A stretch of 64,000 bases of DNA from Psychroflexus montanilacus (GCF_020164535.1 NZ_JAIQZC010000002.1:62001-126000); one strand, 5' to 3'. Counted from the stretch's first letter, positions 1-9,582 are shown. Program-made: numbers and translations. The notes: generated by a model not told the origin, from the letters alone.

Positions 1-309
1 TTCGTCGCCTTGAACATTAATAACAATATCAACATTCATATCTTGAACAGCCTCTGCAATGCGATCGCTTCCACATTCATGCTCTTTTTGACTCATGATA
101 GCCTGACCTCCGTGCTTTTCAATTTCAGAAAAAATGATTTTGGAGTCGGTTACGACATAAACTTCATCAAATAATTGAGTAGATCTTGCTGCTTCATAAG
201 TACGGACAATAACAGGCTTTCCTGCTAAATCCTGCATCAGCTTCCCAGGAAACCTAGAAGCTTCGTAACGGGCAGGAATCATGGCTATAACTTTGAATGG
301 TTTTGACAT
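1..309 (-). CDS. kdsB: 3-deoxy-manno-octulosonate cytidylyltransferase, N-terminal part
   Basis: Only the first 103 codons are in the window; the rest lies before base 1. The enzyme joins CMP to Kdo, activating this sugar for lipopolysaccharide core assembly in the cytoplasm. The start is the ATG at 309-307, giving [20 protein letters not shown], which holds the nucleotide-binding IPARxxSxRxPGK pattern (residues 12-24, ending in PGK). The sequence runs into VNVQGDE at the window edge, the second family signature. SDRIAEA is also conserved. Gene neighbour is a RecD-like helicase on the same strand, 18 bases upstream. Confident by motif; the missing part cannot be judged. Confidence 0.95.
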   Translation of the reverse strand, partial: MSKPFKVIAMIPARYEASRFPGKLMQDLAGKPVIVRTYEAARSTQLFDEVYVVTDSKIIFSEIEKHGGQAIMSQKEHECGSDRIAEAVQDMNVDIVINVQGDE

Positions 310-327
310 ATTGAAATAAATTAATCT

Positions 328-1767
328 CTAATTCTCTAATTGTTTTTCGGTAAAAAAATCATCTTTAAAACCAATTAAATACAGTTTTTCTTTTGCTCTG
401 GTACAAGCTGTATACAGCCATCTTAGATAATCTTTTGTGACTCCATCTGGTAAATACGGCTGCTCTACAAAAACGGTGTCCCATTGTCCCCCTTGTGATT
501 TGTGACAGGTTATTGCATAACTGAATTTTACCTGAAGAGCATTAAAAAATGGATTTTGCTTTACTTTTTGAAACTTCTTGTATTTGGAGGTGATGTCTTC
601 GTAATCTTTCATCACTTCCTGGTAAAGTTCATTGGACTTTTCGTAAGGAAGCGATGGTGAGTTTAAGGTTAAGGTATCCAACATAATCACCGTTTCAAAA
701 GGCTTCATTTTAGGGTAGTCTACCATCTGGACTTTAACTTCTGCAAACCTGAATCCATAAAGCTCCTTTAAACCAAAAATCTCCAGAATTTCTACGATAT
801 CTCCGTTGGCAATAAATCCAGCATCACTTTTCGGCTTAACCCAAAAGTAATTGTTCTTGACCACCATCAAGAAATCACCAGGGGCAATTTCATCTTCCCG
901 AAGAAGAATCCTACTTCGGATTTGTTGATTGTAAAGGTTGGCTCTTTTGTTGGATCTCACGATGATGGCAGTCTCTTCATGGCCCAGATTATCATAAGCT
1001 TCATTGATGGCATCTAGGATCTCATATCCATCCACAAGTCTCACCATATCGGCTTTTTCTGATAATTCAAATTTAAAATTTTCAAAATCTTCATCCTCGA
1101 TGGTTTCCCGGATCTTGGTAGCATTCAAAAGTATGCTACTTTCCAGTTTTTGCCTGACTACCTCATCCAACTCTACAGGAATCACATCCATCTGGTAATG
1201 ATTAGTTAGAGTTTTTTCATCTAGAGCTGGACTCAAATTGGATTTCACAGGGGGCAGTTGAGCGGTGTCTCCAATAAAAATCAATTTACAATTGTCTCCA
1301 GAATAGACGTATTCCATAAGATCATCCAATACAGAACCTCTATTGAAAAGCTGATCTCCGCTTGGAAAATCTGGAATCATTGAGGCTTCATCGACTATAA
1401 AAATGGTATTTTTATGCTTATTGACTTGTGGAACAAATTCAACTCCGCCGCCGCTAGTGCTTTTAGGCTGATAAATTTTACGATGAATCGTTTGTGCATA
1501 TTGATTGCTATAATTGGAAATCACCTTAGCAGCTCTTCCCGTAGGCGCTGCCAAAATCACTTTCTTTTTAGCTTTCCAAATATTTTTAACCAGAGTTCCA
1601 ATGATCGTGGTTTTCCCTGTTCCTGCATAACCTTTCAATAAAAAAATACGATCTACGGATGTTTCTAAGACAAATTTAGACAAAAGCTGAAGCGTAAGAT
1701 CCTGCTTAGGTGTGGGTGAGTGTCCAAAATCAGTTTTGAGTGCTTTGTAAAACTCCTGGTTATCCAT
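328..1767 (-). CDS. RecD-like ATP-dependent DNA helicase (superfamily 1, AAA)
   Basis: 479 residues. Walker A GYAGTGKT is at about residues 46-53 and Walker B FIVDEASM near 123; GDTAQLPPV is helicase motif III. The C-terminal UvrD_C_2 segment FSYAITCHKSQGGQWD and YTACTRAKEKLYL match motifs V and VI. This is the short, stand-alone RecD-like form common in Bacteroidota and is not the RecD subunit of RecBCD; no recB/recC are nearby. It presumably unwinds DNA 5'-3' in repair or replication restart (inference). It ends 18 bases before the kdsB start, so the two may be cotranscribed. Confidence 0.88.
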   Translation of the reverse strand: MDNQEFYKALKTDFGHSPTPKQDLTLQLLSKFVLETSVDRIFLLKGYAGTGKTTIIGTLVKNIWKAKKKVILAAPTGRAAKVISNYSNQYAQTIHRKIYQPKSTSGGGVEFVPQVNKHKNTIFIVDEASMIPDFPSGDQLFNRGSVLDDLMEYVYSGDNCKLIFIGDTAQLPPVKSNLSPALDEKTLTNHYQMDVIPVELDEVVRQKLESSILLNATKIRETIEDEDFENFKFELSEKADMVRLVDGYEILDAINEAYDNLGHEETAIIVRSNKRANLYNQQIRSRILLREDEIAPGDFLMVVKNNYFWVKPKSDAGFIANGDIVEILEIFGLKELYGFRFAEVKVQMVDYPKMKPFETVIMLDTLTLNSPSLPYEKSNELYQEVMKDYEDITSKYKKFQKVKQNPFFNALQVKFSYAITCHKSQGGQWDTVFVEQPYLPDGVTKDYLRWLYTACTRAKEKLYLIGFKDDFFTEKQLEN

Positions 1768-1824
1768 AAAAGGGGTTGTGATTCTTAAAATTCAAATATA
1801 AGCACGATTTTTTTGTGCTAATCT

Positions 1825-1853
1825 TTTGTGATTGAAAAAAAATTGTAGTTTTG
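1825..1853 (+). promoter_or_regulatory. Bacteroidota-type promoter for the 1883 gene set
   Basis: TTTG at 1825-1828 and TAGTTTTG at 1846-1853 are separated by 17 bases, matching the Bacteroidota consensus TTTG / TAnnTTTG. The first ATG follows 30 bases downstream. Predicted from pattern only. Confidence 0.6.
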
Positions 1854-1882
1854 CTTATATCAAAAATTCTTAATTTCAAGTT

Positions 1883-2527
1883 ATGAAGATCGTAATACAA
1901 ATTGTTCTTTGGGTTGTTATCGGCGTTTTAGGCTACTTTACATACCATGCAGTCTACGGACCAGTAGAATTCAATAAAATAAGAGACGAACGCTATATAG
2001 ATGTTGTCGAAAAGATGAAGGATATTCGTGACGTGCAATTGGCTCACAAAGAAATTGTGGGGGATTTTGAAGACAATTTTCCAGATTTAATTAAATTTAT
2101 TGATACTGCTCAGTACGTAATTACCCAAAGAAGAGATACAACATTTCTTGATGAAGAGTACAGAAAAACTTACGGTGTAGATCAATATATTGAAGACATT
2201 GTCATTGACACTCTAGGTTTTGCTTCTGTAAAAGACTCCATTTTTGGATCTTCAGACAGGTATAAGAATTTGATGTATATTCCAAATACAGATAATAAAG
2301 AATTTGAAATTGAGGCAGGTTTCTTAACAGATGAAGATACTAAAATTCCAGTTTTTGAAGTAAAAGCTTCCAAAGACATCATACTTGCTGACCAACCTAG
2401 GGATTTGGTTATACAGGAAAAACAAACTAAATCTGTAGATGGCGTAGATGGCGCTTACATTCAGGTTGGTTCTATGAAGCAGCCAAAAACTAACGGAAAC
2501 TGGCCAAAAAACTTTGGTGATAATTAA
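1883..2527 (+). CDS. Hypothetical protein with one N-terminal membrane anchor
   Basis: 214 residues. The N-terminus MKIVIQIVLWVVIGVLGYFT is a single hydrophobic segment with few positive charges before it, so the bulk is probably held on the outer face of the inner membrane. The remainder is charged and contains no motif I recognise. It is the first gene of a tight unit: its TAA overlaps the ATG of the DUF3822 gene by one base, and rsmD follows. This trio is a familiar flavobacterial arrangement, so the protein is likely a conserved lineage-specific one of unknown function. Confidence 0.75.
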   Translation: MKIVIQIVLWVVIGVLGYFTYHAVYGPVEFNKIRDERYIDVVEKMKDIRDVQLAHKEIVGDFEDNFPDLIKFIDTAQYVITQRRDTTFLDEEYRKTYGVDQYIEDIVIDTLGFASVKDSIFGSSDRYKNLMYIPNTDNKEFEIEAGFLTDEDTKIPVFEVKASKDIILADQPRDLVIQEKQTKSVDGVDGAYIQVGSMKQPKTNGNWPKNFGDN

Positions 2528-3324
2528 TGAGTGAAAACTTTTCATACAAAACTAATAGACTATCCATCTTCATTTTACAAGATGGATTTTCTTTTTTAGT
2601 GAAGAATGAAAATTCTACTCCCCTTGCTTTTGAAAATTTCAAACTTGGAAAGTCTGCTTCTGCTTCAGAATTGCTTAAGTTGTTGAGAAGTAAAATTCAT
2701 ACTGAATTTATTCAAAGAGAAGAAGTTCGGGATCTTGAAGTCCTTTATGGAAATCCACAATTCACTGTGATTCCTCAAGAATACTTCGATGAATCTCAGC
2801 TTCCTCATTATTTAAAATACAATTCCAAACTCATTGAAGGTGATGATTTCTCTTTTGATGAAATTTCGTCAATACAAGCCAATACCGTTTACATTCCTTA
2901 TGTAAATATTAATAATTATCTTTTCGAAGTCTTTGGGAGCTTTGAATTTACACATGTGCTCACAGGCCTCATCAATAAGGGGTTCAAAAAAAGTCAGGAT
3001 ATTGATGAATATATTTACGTACATGTGAGCCATCAGATGATATATTTTACAGCATTCAAAAATCAAAAAATGCTTCTATCCAATGCTTTTTCTTTTGAAA
3101 CTGCAGAGGATTTTGCTTATTACATTTTATTTACGATTGAAGAATTAAAATTCGATCGTGAAAATATGACTATAGGGTTTAGTGGTAAATTTTTCAATAC
3201 CGAAAAAAATACAGCACTTACAATTCTTTCTACTTACCTTAGGCATATTTCATTTTTAAATGAAATAGCACCCGAATCCTTAGAAAATCAAGAAGGTTTT
3301 CAAGAGCATTTTAATCTTTTATAA
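2527..3324 (+). CDS. DUF3822 family protein
   Basis: 265 residues, ATG start overlapping the preceding stop. It opens with NRLSIFILQDGFSFLV and carries HVSHQMIYFTAFKNQKMLLSN-type strands, as in DUF3822 proteins, which resemble an actin-like ATPase fold without clear catalytic residues. The family is confined to Bacteroidota and almost always sits directly before rsmD, as here (3-base gap). Function unknown; a link to ribosome or cell-envelope assembly would be guesswork. Confidence 0.82.
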   Translation: MSENFSYKTNRLSIFILQDGFSFLVKNENSTPLAFENFKLGKSASASELLKLLRSKIHTEFIQREEVRDLEVLYGNPQFTVIPQEYFDESQLPHYLKYNSKLIEGDDFSFDEISSIQANTVYIPYVNINNYLFEVFGSFEFTHVLTGLINKGFKKSQDIDEYIYVHVSHQMIYFTAFKNQKMLLSNAFSFETAEDFAYYILFTIEELKFDRENMTIGFSGKFFNTEKNTALTILSTYLRHISFLNEIAPESLENQEGFQEHFNLL

Positions 3325-3327
3325 CTT

Positions 3328-3879
3328 ATGAGAATTGTATCTGGACGTCTGAAAGGACGAAGAATTATAGCCCCAAAAAAACTTCCTGTAAGGCCTACAA
3401 CCGATATGGCTAAGGAGGGTCTTTTTAACATATTGAACAACAGACTTCGCTTTCAGGAAATTGAAGTCATAGATTTATTTGCTGGCATTGGCAGTATTTC
3501 TTTTGAATTTATTTCCAGAGGAACAGAACGCATCACAGCGGTTGATACAAATTATGACTGTATCAAATTTCTTACTAAAACCTGCGATGATCTTGACTTA
3601 AGCCTTCACATCATTAAAAGTGATGTGTTTGATTTTCTAGAAAAAACTCCTCTAAAAGCTGATCTTATATTTGCAGATCCTCCATATGATTTACCGGTTG
3701 AAGAATTCGAAACAATAGAAAACACAGTAAGAGAAAGGTCACTTTTAAACGAAGATGGACTATTAATCATCGAACATTCTAAGCATATGAGTCTGGAACA
3801 TATCTCTACATTTTCAGAACAACGAAGATATGGGAATTCGATATTTAGTTTTTTTAGGTTTAATGTGGTCAATAAATAA
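3328..3879 (+). CDS. rsmD: 16S rRNA (guanine-966-N2)-methyltransferase
   Basis: 183 residues, full length for the family. RsmD methylates G966 of 16S rRNA in the assembled 30S subunit using S-adenosylmethionine. The sequence starts MRIVSGRLKGRRI, a family hallmark, has VRPTTDMAKEGLFNIL, the SAM-binding IDLFAGIGSISFE (about residues 46-58) and the catalytic DPPY at about 114-117 (FADPPYDLP). It is the last gene of the 1883-3879 unit. Confidence 0.95.
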   Translation: MRIVSGRLKGRRIIAPKKLPVRPTTDMAKEGLFNILNNRLRFQEIEVIDLFAGIGSISFEFISRGTERITAVDTNYDCIKFLTKTCDDLDLSLHIIKSDVFDFLEKTPLKADLIFADPPYDLPVEEFETIENTVRERSLLNEDGLLIIEHSKHMSLEHISTFSEQRRYGNSIFSFFRFNVVNK

Positions 3880-3927
3880 CTTTTGAAGTGAACTTACTTC
3901 AGAAAAGAATTTTCAAAACAGATTAAT

Positions 3928-3935
3928 TACCTTTG
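3928..3935 (+). promoter_or_regulatory. Putative -7 element TACCTTTG
   Basis: TACCTTTG lies 14 bases before the flavin reductase ATG and matches TAnnTTTG. No clear -33 TTTG is seen at the right distance, so this is weak. Confidence 0.4.
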
Positions 3936-3948
3936 TAAAAATTCAGAT

Positions 3949-4821
3949 ATGAAAAGCTTTTTGCCTTCAGAATTGGAAACTAAACATGTCTATGGAATGC
4001 TTTCAGGCTCGGTTGGCCCACGTCCTATTGCCTTTGTGAGCAGTGTAGATGGGAATGGAAATCCAAATTTGTCACCATACAGTTTTTTCAATGTCTTTAG
4101 TGCAAACCCTCCAATTTTAATTTTTTCACCCGTAAGACGGGTTAGGGACAACTCTATAAAGCACACTCTAGAGAATGCTTTAGAAACTAAGGAAGTTGTC
4201 ATCAACGTAGTAAACTGGGATCTTGTCCAACAAGTTTCTTTATCCAGTACAGAATACGAGCAAGGTGTAAATGAATTTGAAAAATCGGGTTTAACAATGC
4301 TGGAATCGGATCTGGTAAAACCTCCCCGAGTCAAGGAATCTCCTGTTCAATACGAGTGTAAAATTAACGATACGATTGCTTTAGGCGAAGAAGGAGGTGC
4401 AGGCAATCTAGTCATTGCAGAAGTAGTAAAAATCCATATTAGAGAAGATTTGTTAGACGAAGGTTTGCACATCGATCAACATAAAATAGATTTAGTATCT
4501 AGAATGGGAGGTAATTGGTACTCCAGAGCAAACCAAGGCATGTTTGAAGTAGAAAAACCTTTGCAAAGGAAAGGAATTGGTGTAGACCAATTGCCAAAAG
4601 CAATTCGGCTGAGTTCTATTTTAACCGGCAATGACTTAGGAAAACTTGGAAATATTGAAGAACTACCCAACCCTACTAAAGTTCAACAGTTTATTACTGA
4701 GCATGATTTGGGACATTTCATAGAAGAAAGCTCGGATAAACGAATCCATCTTATCGCACAAGAATACATAGAAAAAAATGAGCTTGAAAAAGCTCTGAAT
4801 ATATTACTCGCAAAACAATAA
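3949..4821 (+). CDS. Flavin reductase family protein (FMN-binding split barrel)
   Basis: 290 residues. The first ~200 residues form the flavin-reductase-like domain: GSVGPRPIAFVSSVDGNGNPNLSPYSFFNVFSANPP contains the conserved RPIA, NLSPYS and FFN patterns that hold FMN. A C-terminal tail of about 90 residues exceeds the usual core and has no recognised motif. Likely a cytoplasmic FMN-dependent oxidoreductase or a flavin supplier to a monooxygenase; substrate unknown. The DUF3127 gene follows by 2 bases, so the pair is probably one transcript ending at the terminator at 5224. Confidence 0.85.
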   Translation: MKSFLPSELETKHVYGMLSGSVGPRPIAFVSSVDGNGNPNLSPYSFFNVFSANPPILIFSPVRRVRDNSIKHTLENALETKEVVINVVNWDLVQQVSLSSTEYEQGVNEFEKSGLTMLESDLVKPPRVKESPVQYECKINDTIALGEEGGAGNLVIAEVVKIHIREDLLDEGLHIDQHKIDLVSRMGGNWYSRANQGMFEVEKPLQRKGIGVDQLPKAIRLSSILTGNDLGKLGNIEELPNPTKVQQFITEHDLGHFIEESSDKRIHLIAQEYIEKNELEKALNILLAKQ

Positions 4822-4823
4822 TT

Positions 4824-5198
4824 ATGGAAGTACAAGGAAAAATTAAAGTATTAGGAGAAACCAAGGAATTTGGTAGTAATGGTTTCAGAAAGAGAGAAAT
4901 GGTCGTAACCACAGAGGAACAATATCCTCAGCATATTTTGATTGAGTTTGTTCAGGACAAAACAAACTTGCTGGACAATTTCAATGTTGGACAAAATGTA
5001 AAGGTGGGAATCAACCTGAGAGGACGTGAATGGGTAAGCCCTCAGGGAGAAACCAAATACTTCAACTCACTGAATGGTTGGAGAATAGAAAATGTAGATC
5101 AAAACAGTTCTGCAGGTTCACCTCCTGTACCACCATCCGATCAGTTTGAACCAGTTCAAGATTTAAACGATGATGACGAAGACGATTTACCCTTCTAA
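4824..5198 (+). CDS. DUF3127 protein, OB-fold and acidic tail
   Basis: 124 residues. MEVQGKIKVLGETKEFGSNG and the FRKREMVVTT strand are typical of DUF3127, a Bacteroidota family resembling single-stranded DNA-binding proteins: a small OB fold followed by a disordered linker and an acidic tip. The tail here is DLNDDDEDDLPF, very like the SSB C-terminal tip (DDDLPF) that binds partner proteins. Nucleic-acid binding is therefore a reasonable inference. Cotranscribed with the flavin reductase. Confidence 0.82.
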   Translation: MEVQGKIKVLGETKEFGSNGFRKREMVVTTEEQYPQHILIEFVQDKTNLLDNFNVGQNVKVGINLRGREWVSPQGETKYFNSLNGWRIENVDQNSSAGSPPVPPSDQFEPVQDLNDDDEDDLPF

Positions 5199-5223
5199 AT
5201 GATTTCCAATTTTATAAATTCAC

Positions 5224-5250
5224 AGCTCTAGACATGCTAGAGCTTTTTTT
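5224..5250 (+). terminator. Rho-independent terminator
   Basis: AGCTCTAG-ACATG-CTAGAGCT is a perfect 8-bp stem followed by seven T. It ends the flavin reductase/DUF3127 transcript. Confidence 0.9.
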
Positions 5251-5284
5251 ATTTTTACTTTACCATATTTAAAATTCAAGCTGC

Positions 5285-6637
5285 TTGATTTCCAAACTGG
5301 AATTATTTTTTGCCAAGGTTCTCCCCTCTCCTTTTACGCTAAGTATTGGGCTTACATTGGTTACCCTTATACTGGCGTTTCTCTTTGGTAGCTTTACTGG
5401 AGAACATTCTCAAGTGGTCGCTACACTGGAAGCTTGGCAAGCCGGGCTTTGGAATAAAAATCTATTGGTTTTTGGTTATCAAATGATGCTGATTTTAGTT
5501 CTAGGTCACGTGTTAGTCTTAAGTACACCGGTCAATAGACTCTTAGAATTTATTACTAAAGGTGCCACAAATACTAAAAGTGCTGTGGTTTTGGTAAGTA
5601 TCAGTACCATGCTAATGGGATTTTTCAACTGGGGATTGGGATTGATTTTTGGAGCTATTCTGTCTAGAAAGATTGGAGAAAAATCGGCAAGAGAAAACCT
5701 GGATATCAATTATCCTTTAATTGGAGCTTTAGGTTATTCGGGGATGATGGTTTGGCACGGTGGTATTTCTGGATCTGCTCCTTTAAAAGCTGCAGAAGAA
5801 GGACACTTGCATTCGATCATGAGTAAAATTCCTTTAGACTTCCCTTCAGAATTATCTACTGCTGAAACCACCTTCAGTGTGAGCAATCTCATTATTTTTG
5901 GAGTGATTATAATAGTAGTTCCCTTTATTTTCAGAAATATTAAGCGTAGATCAGCTTTAAAATTTGATACCTTAACACTTAAAAATGAAGCAGTATCAAA
6001 TTCCGAAGAAAAGAAAGTGCATCCGCTGGAAAGAAACAGAGTACTGCCATTAATCTTCGGAGGACTTCTTACGCTTTGTTTTTTCATCGTCTATTTTCAA
6101 AATATCTTGGAGCTAAATCTTACTCCCAATATGCTCAATTTTTTGATGTTGGGCCTGGGTATTTTGTTTCATCAATCTATTACCCGGTATTTAACATCTC
6201 TGGCAGAAGCCATTAAAGGCGCTTCTGGTATTTTAATTCAATTTCCTCTGTATTTTGGAATCATAGGAGTAATGAAAGAGAGTGGTCTGGCAGTAAGTTT
6301 TGCTCAGTTTTTTATTAGTATTTCTACCGAGACCACACTTCCCATTTACACATTCATTAGTTCTGGGATTGTAAATATTTTTGTGCCTAGTGGTGGCGGA
6401 CAATGGGCTATACAAGGACCAATTGCACTAGAATCTGCTTTAAAACTTGGGGTACCTTTGCCAAAAATCATCATGGCATTAAGTTACGGAGATCAGGTCA
6501 CAAATATGCTCCAGCCCTTTTGGGCTTTACCACTTCTCGCTATAACCAAGTTAAGGGCGAGTGACATTTTCCCATTCACTTTTTTATTATTTATCATTGG
6601 CAGTATTATCTTTATAGCTGGCTTACTTTTATTTTGA
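5285..6637 (+). CDS. Short-chain fatty acid transporter (AtoE family)
   Basis: 450 residues with about 11-12 hydrophobic segments. The family signatures are VNIFVPSGGGQWAIQGP (near residue 361) and GYSGMMVWHGGISGSAPL (near 154). AtoE-type carriers take up short-chain fatty acids such as butyrate or acetoacetate across the inner membrane. The start is a TTG at 5285; no upstream ATG exists in frame after the terminator, and the N-terminus MISKLELFFAKVLPSPF fits the family. aat begins 3 bases after the stop. Confidence 0.88.
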   Translation: MISKLELFFAKVLPSPFTLSIGLTLVTLILAFLFGSFTGEHSQVVATLEAWQAGLWNKNLLVFGYQMMLILVLGHVLVLSTPVNRLLEFITKGATNTKSAVVLVSISTMLMGFFNWGLGLIFGAILSRKIGEKSARENLDINYPLIGALGYSGMMVWHGGISGSAPLKAAEEGHLHSIMSKIPLDFPSELSTAETTFSVSNLIIFGVIIIVVPFIFRNIKRRSALKFDTLTLKNEAVSNSEEKKVHPLERNRVLPLIFGGLLTLCFFIVYFQNILELNLTPNMLNFLMLGLGILFHQSITRYLTSLAEAIKGASGILIQFPLYFGIIGVMKESGLAVSFAQFFISISTETTLPIYTFISSGIVNIFVPSGGGQWAIQGPIALESALKLGVPLPKIIMALSYGDQVTNMLQPFWALPLLAITKLRASDIFPFTFLLFIIGSIIFIAGLLLF

Positions 6638-6640
6638 AAC

Positions 6641-7288
6641 ATGTATAAACTAACGAAAGACATTATATTTCCACATCCCAAATTTGCTGACGAAAAAGGC
6701 TTACTTGCCTTTGGAGGCGATCTGAGTTTAGAACGTATTAAAATTGCTTATGAAAATGGAATTTTTCCATGGTATGAAGAAGGACAACCTATTTTATGGT
6801 GGAGCCCGGACCCTAGAATGGTGTTGTTTCCAGAAAATTTGAAAATTTCAAAATCTATGAAGAAGCTTTTTAAGGAAAAAGCATTTAAAGTAACCTACAA
6901 CAAGCATTTTGAATATGTCATGCGCAAGTGCGCAAACATAAATAGAGACAAGCAAGAGGGTACCTGGATCACAGGAGATATGATTGAAAGTTATATCAAC
7001 TTACATGAAGCAGGCATGGCCAAATCTATTGAAGTCTGGAAAGATGATGAAATTGTTGGTGGACTTTATGGTATATTACTCAAGGAAAAAAAAGTATTTT
7101 GTGGCGAAAGTATGTTTACTGAAGTTGACAATGCTTCCAAATATGGCTTCATCACTTTAGTAAAAAACATGGAGAAAAACGGCATTACTTTGATCGACTG
7201 CCAGGTGTATACTAAGCATCTTGAAAGCCTTGGCGCAGAAGAGATAAGCAGGCACAATTTTCTGACTATTTTGAACTCTAAAGCTTAG
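6641..7288 (+). CDS. aat: Leucyl/phenylalanyl-tRNA--protein transferase
   Basis: 215 residues. Aat moves Leu or Phe from aminoacyl-tRNA to the N-terminal Arg/Lys of proteins, marking them for ClpS/ClpAP degradation. Conserved features are GLLAFGGDLSLERI, YENGIFPWYEEGQPILWWSPDPRMVL (the WW-SPDPR signature near residue 50), GTWITGDMIESYINLHEAG and the GESMF motif. Placed immediately after the fatty acid carrier, probably cotranscribed. Confidence 0.95.
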   Translation: MYKLTKDIIFPHPKFADEKGLLAFGGDLSLERIKIAYENGIFPWYEEGQPILWWSPDPRMVLFPENLKISKSMKKLFKEKAFKVTYNKHFEYVMRKCANINRDKQEGTWITGDMIESYINLHEAGMAKSIEVWKDDEIVGGLYGILLKEKKVFCGESMFTEVDNASKYGFITLVKNMEKNGITLIDCQVYTKHLESLGAEEISRHNFLTILNSKA

Positions 7289-7290
7289 AA

Positions 7291-7638
7291 CTAAGAAATC
7301 TTTGTTCCGTTTGCAATTTTGTGGTCTGGAGATAAAAGTGAAGTTCCAACTTCTTCATCTACACCTGCGAGCACTAGACATTCGCTCATCAAGGTTGCAA
7401 TTTGTTTGGGTGGGAAATTGATCACAGCTATGATTTGTTTTCCATGGAGTTTCTCTGCAGCATAAAGAGTTGTGATTTGAGCTGAAGAGCGTTTTATGCC
7501 TAATTCCCCAAAGTCAATTTCAAGCTTTAAGGAAGGCTTTCTTGCTTCTTTAAACAATTCAGCTTTGATAATTGTTCCAACACGTATATCAACCTTTTGA
7601 AAATCAGACCAACTTAAATTTGACTCAGTATTTTTCAT
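7291..7638 (-). CDS. csaA: CsaA-like tRNA-binding domain protein
   Basis: 115 residues, the size of CsaA. It is a stand-alone tRNA-binding OB fold: DFQKVDIRVGTIIKAE, then SSAQITTLY and the VNFPPKQIATLMSECLVLA stretch typical of the family. CsaA forms dimers and has been described as a chaperone that also binds tRNA. It faces aat tail to tail with only 2 bases between the stops. Confidence 0.88.
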   Translation of the reverse strand: MKNTESNLSWSDFQKVDIRVGTIIKAELFKEARKPSLKLEIDFGELGIKRSSAQITTLYAAEKLHGKQIIAVINFPPKQIATLMSECLVLAGVDEEVGTSLLSPDHKIANGTKIS

Positions 7639-7763
7639 TCTTTAACTCTGTTTTAAAGTATAGTTTTTATCTATATCGAAATCAAGTAAAAGTAATCTTC
7701 TTTTATAATTGCCTTAACGAAGTAGATTTCAATAAACATTAAGTTTACAAAAAAAAATAGATT

Positions 7764-8870
7764 ATGAGTCAACAAGCCTTATTAAAACCCATAAAAATGG
7801 GAGATTTAGAATTGAAAAATAGAGTTATCATGGCTCCAATGACTAGAAATAGAGCCGATAATGAACACAATGCACCTACAGATTTACATGCTGAGTATTA
7901 TAAGCAACGTGCAAGTGCAGGATTGATCATAAGTGAAGGATCTCAGGTTTCTTATGAAGCCAGAGGTTATATCAACACTGCTGGTATTCATCTACCAGAA
8001 CAGATTGAAGGCTGGAAAAAAGTTACAGAAGCTGTTCATAATGAAGGTGGAAAGATTTTCGTTCAATTATGGCATGTAGGTAGAATTTCTCACCCAGATT
8101 TTCATGATGGAGAAAAACCAGTGGCGCCAAGTGCAATTAATGCTAACGCACAATGCTATACTGAAGAGGGTTTTAAAGACACGGTAGAGCCTAGAGCCAT
8201 GACGACAGAAGAAGTCAAACTTACTGTTCAAGACTTCAAAAGAGCGGCTAAGAATGCAGTGGATGCAGGTTTTGATGGTATTGAGATTCATTCTTCAAAC
8301 GGTTACCTGATCCACCAGTTTTTTAATAAATCTTCCAATCAGCGAACTGATGAATATGGAGGTTCCATTGAAAATAGAGCTAGAATTCTTTTTGAAATTA
8401 TTGAAGCTACTAAAGTATATTTTCCAGAAAACAGAATTGGTTTACGTTTAAATCCTTCACTAGATGGAATTTTTGGAATGGAAGCCGATGAAGAAACGAT
8501 TCCTACTTTTGAGTATATTGTTAAAAAGCTAAACGATTATGATCTGGCTTATGTTCATTTATCTGAACCATTTAATGATGTGAGTGATAAAGATTATCTT
8601 GTTAGCAATATTGCTGAACACTTCAGACCTTTATACAAAGGAAATTTAATGATTAACGCAGGGTTTGACCAAAAGAGTGGTAATAAAGTAATTGAAGAGG
8701 GTAAAGCAGATATGGTCGCTTACGGAAAATTATTTATTTCCAATCCAGACCTTCCTATCCGTTTTGAAAAAAATGCTGAACTCCAGGATTGGGATCAGGA
8801 TACTTTTTATGCCCCTGGCAAAAAAGGATACACAGATTATCCAAAACTTGAAGAAGAAAAAGCTTCGTAA
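7764..8870 (+). CDS. Alkene reductase of the Old Yellow Enzyme family
   Basis: 368 residues. An FMN-dependent ene-reductase that uses NAD(P)H to reduce activated C=C bonds. Seen: LKNRVIMAPMTRNRA (FMN site), QLWHVGRISHPDF (HVGR), DGIEIHSSNGYLIHQFFNKSSNQRTDEYGGSIENRARI (substrate-binding His and the family signature at about residues 175-205) and a TIM-barrel layout. Resembles NemA/YqjM-type cytosolic enzymes; the true substrate is not known. A strong terminator follows. Confidence 0.92.
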   Translation: MSQQALLKPIKMGDLELKNRVIMAPMTRNRADNEHNAPTDLHAEYYKQRASAGLIISEGSQVSYEARGYINTAGIHLPEQIEGWKKVTEAVHNEGGKIFVQLWHVGRISHPDFHDGEKPVAPSAINANAQCYTEEGFKDTVEPRAMTTEEVKLTVQDFKRAAKNAVDAGFDGIEIHSSNGYLIHQFFNKSSNQRTDEYGGSIENRARILFEIIEATKVYFPENRIGLRLNPSLDGIFGMEADEETIPTFEYIVKKLNDYDLAYVHLSEPFNDVSDKDYLVSNIAEHFRPLYKGNLMINAGFDQKSGNKVIEEGKADMVAYGKLFISNPDLPIRFEKNAELQDWDQDTFYAPGKKGYTDYPKLEEEKAS

Positions 8871-8916
8871 TTTTGTTTAATTTTTAACAGTAAAAGTTTA
8901 AACAATAATTAATTTT

Positions 8917-8943
8917 AGGTCGATTAATCATCGACCTTTTTTT
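8917..8943 (+). terminator. Rho-independent terminator
   Basis: AGGTCGAT-TAATC-ATCGACCT perfect 8-bp stem followed directly by T residues up to the next ATG at 8944. Its closeness to the next start means the downstream gene may depend on read-through or an overlapping promoter. Confidence 0.85.
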
Positions 8944-9582
8944 ATGCCTCATTATACCAAAGACGATATCATCAATTTACCAGGATTGGAACGCATGCAC
9001 CTTATTAATTCCTGTGGTGGCGTAAAATCTGCTAATCTAATAGGAACGATTTCAAAGCAAGGGATCACCAACTTAGCAGTTTTCAATTCAGTGATACACT
9101 TGGGCAGCAATCCGCCCATGTTGAGTTTTATGCTAAGACCTACAACGGTAGAAAGGCATTCTTACAACAATTTTAAAGAAAAAAGTCATTTTACAGTAAA
9201 TCACATTCATGAAAGTTTTGTGGATAAAGCGCACCAAACATCAGCTAAATATGATGAAGATGTTTCAGAATTTAAAGCAGTAGGATTGACTGAAGACTAC
9301 ATCGATGGTTTTGAGGCCCCTTTTGTGAAAGAGTCTAAAATCAAGATGGGCTGCACATACGTGAACGAATATTTTATCAAGGAACATGGCTGTCGCCTAA
9401 TCATAGGAGAGATTCAGCATCTTTTAGTGGAAGATGGCATACAGGGAAAAGATGGATTTTTAGATTTAACACAGGCAAATTCAGCAGGAATTATCGGCCT
9501 TGATGGCTATGTAAAAACTGAACTTATCGAAAGATTTGAATATGCAAGACCAAATAAGAAATTGAAACCTTTGAATAAATAA
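8944..9582 (+). CDS. Flavin reductase family protein
   Basis: 212 residues, a second split-barrel FMN protein unrelated in detail to the one at 3949. The stretch [27 protein letters not shown] is the FMN-binding core. Homologues lie beside photolyase genes in flavobacteria. It may supply reduced flavin or modify a flavin (inference). Its TAA overlaps the ATG of the DUF2256 gene (TAATG), so translation is likely coupled. Confidence 0.83.
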   Translation: MPHYTKDDIINLPGLERMHLINSCGGVKSANLIGTISKQGITNLAVFNSVIHLGSNPPMLSFMLRPTTVERHSYNNFKEKSHFTVNHIHESFVDKAHQTSAKYDEDVSEFKAVGLTEDYIDGFEAPFVKESKIKMGCTYVNEYFIKEHGCRLIIGEIQHLLVEDGIQGKDGFLDLTQANSAGIIGLDGYVKTELIERFEYARPNKKLKPLNK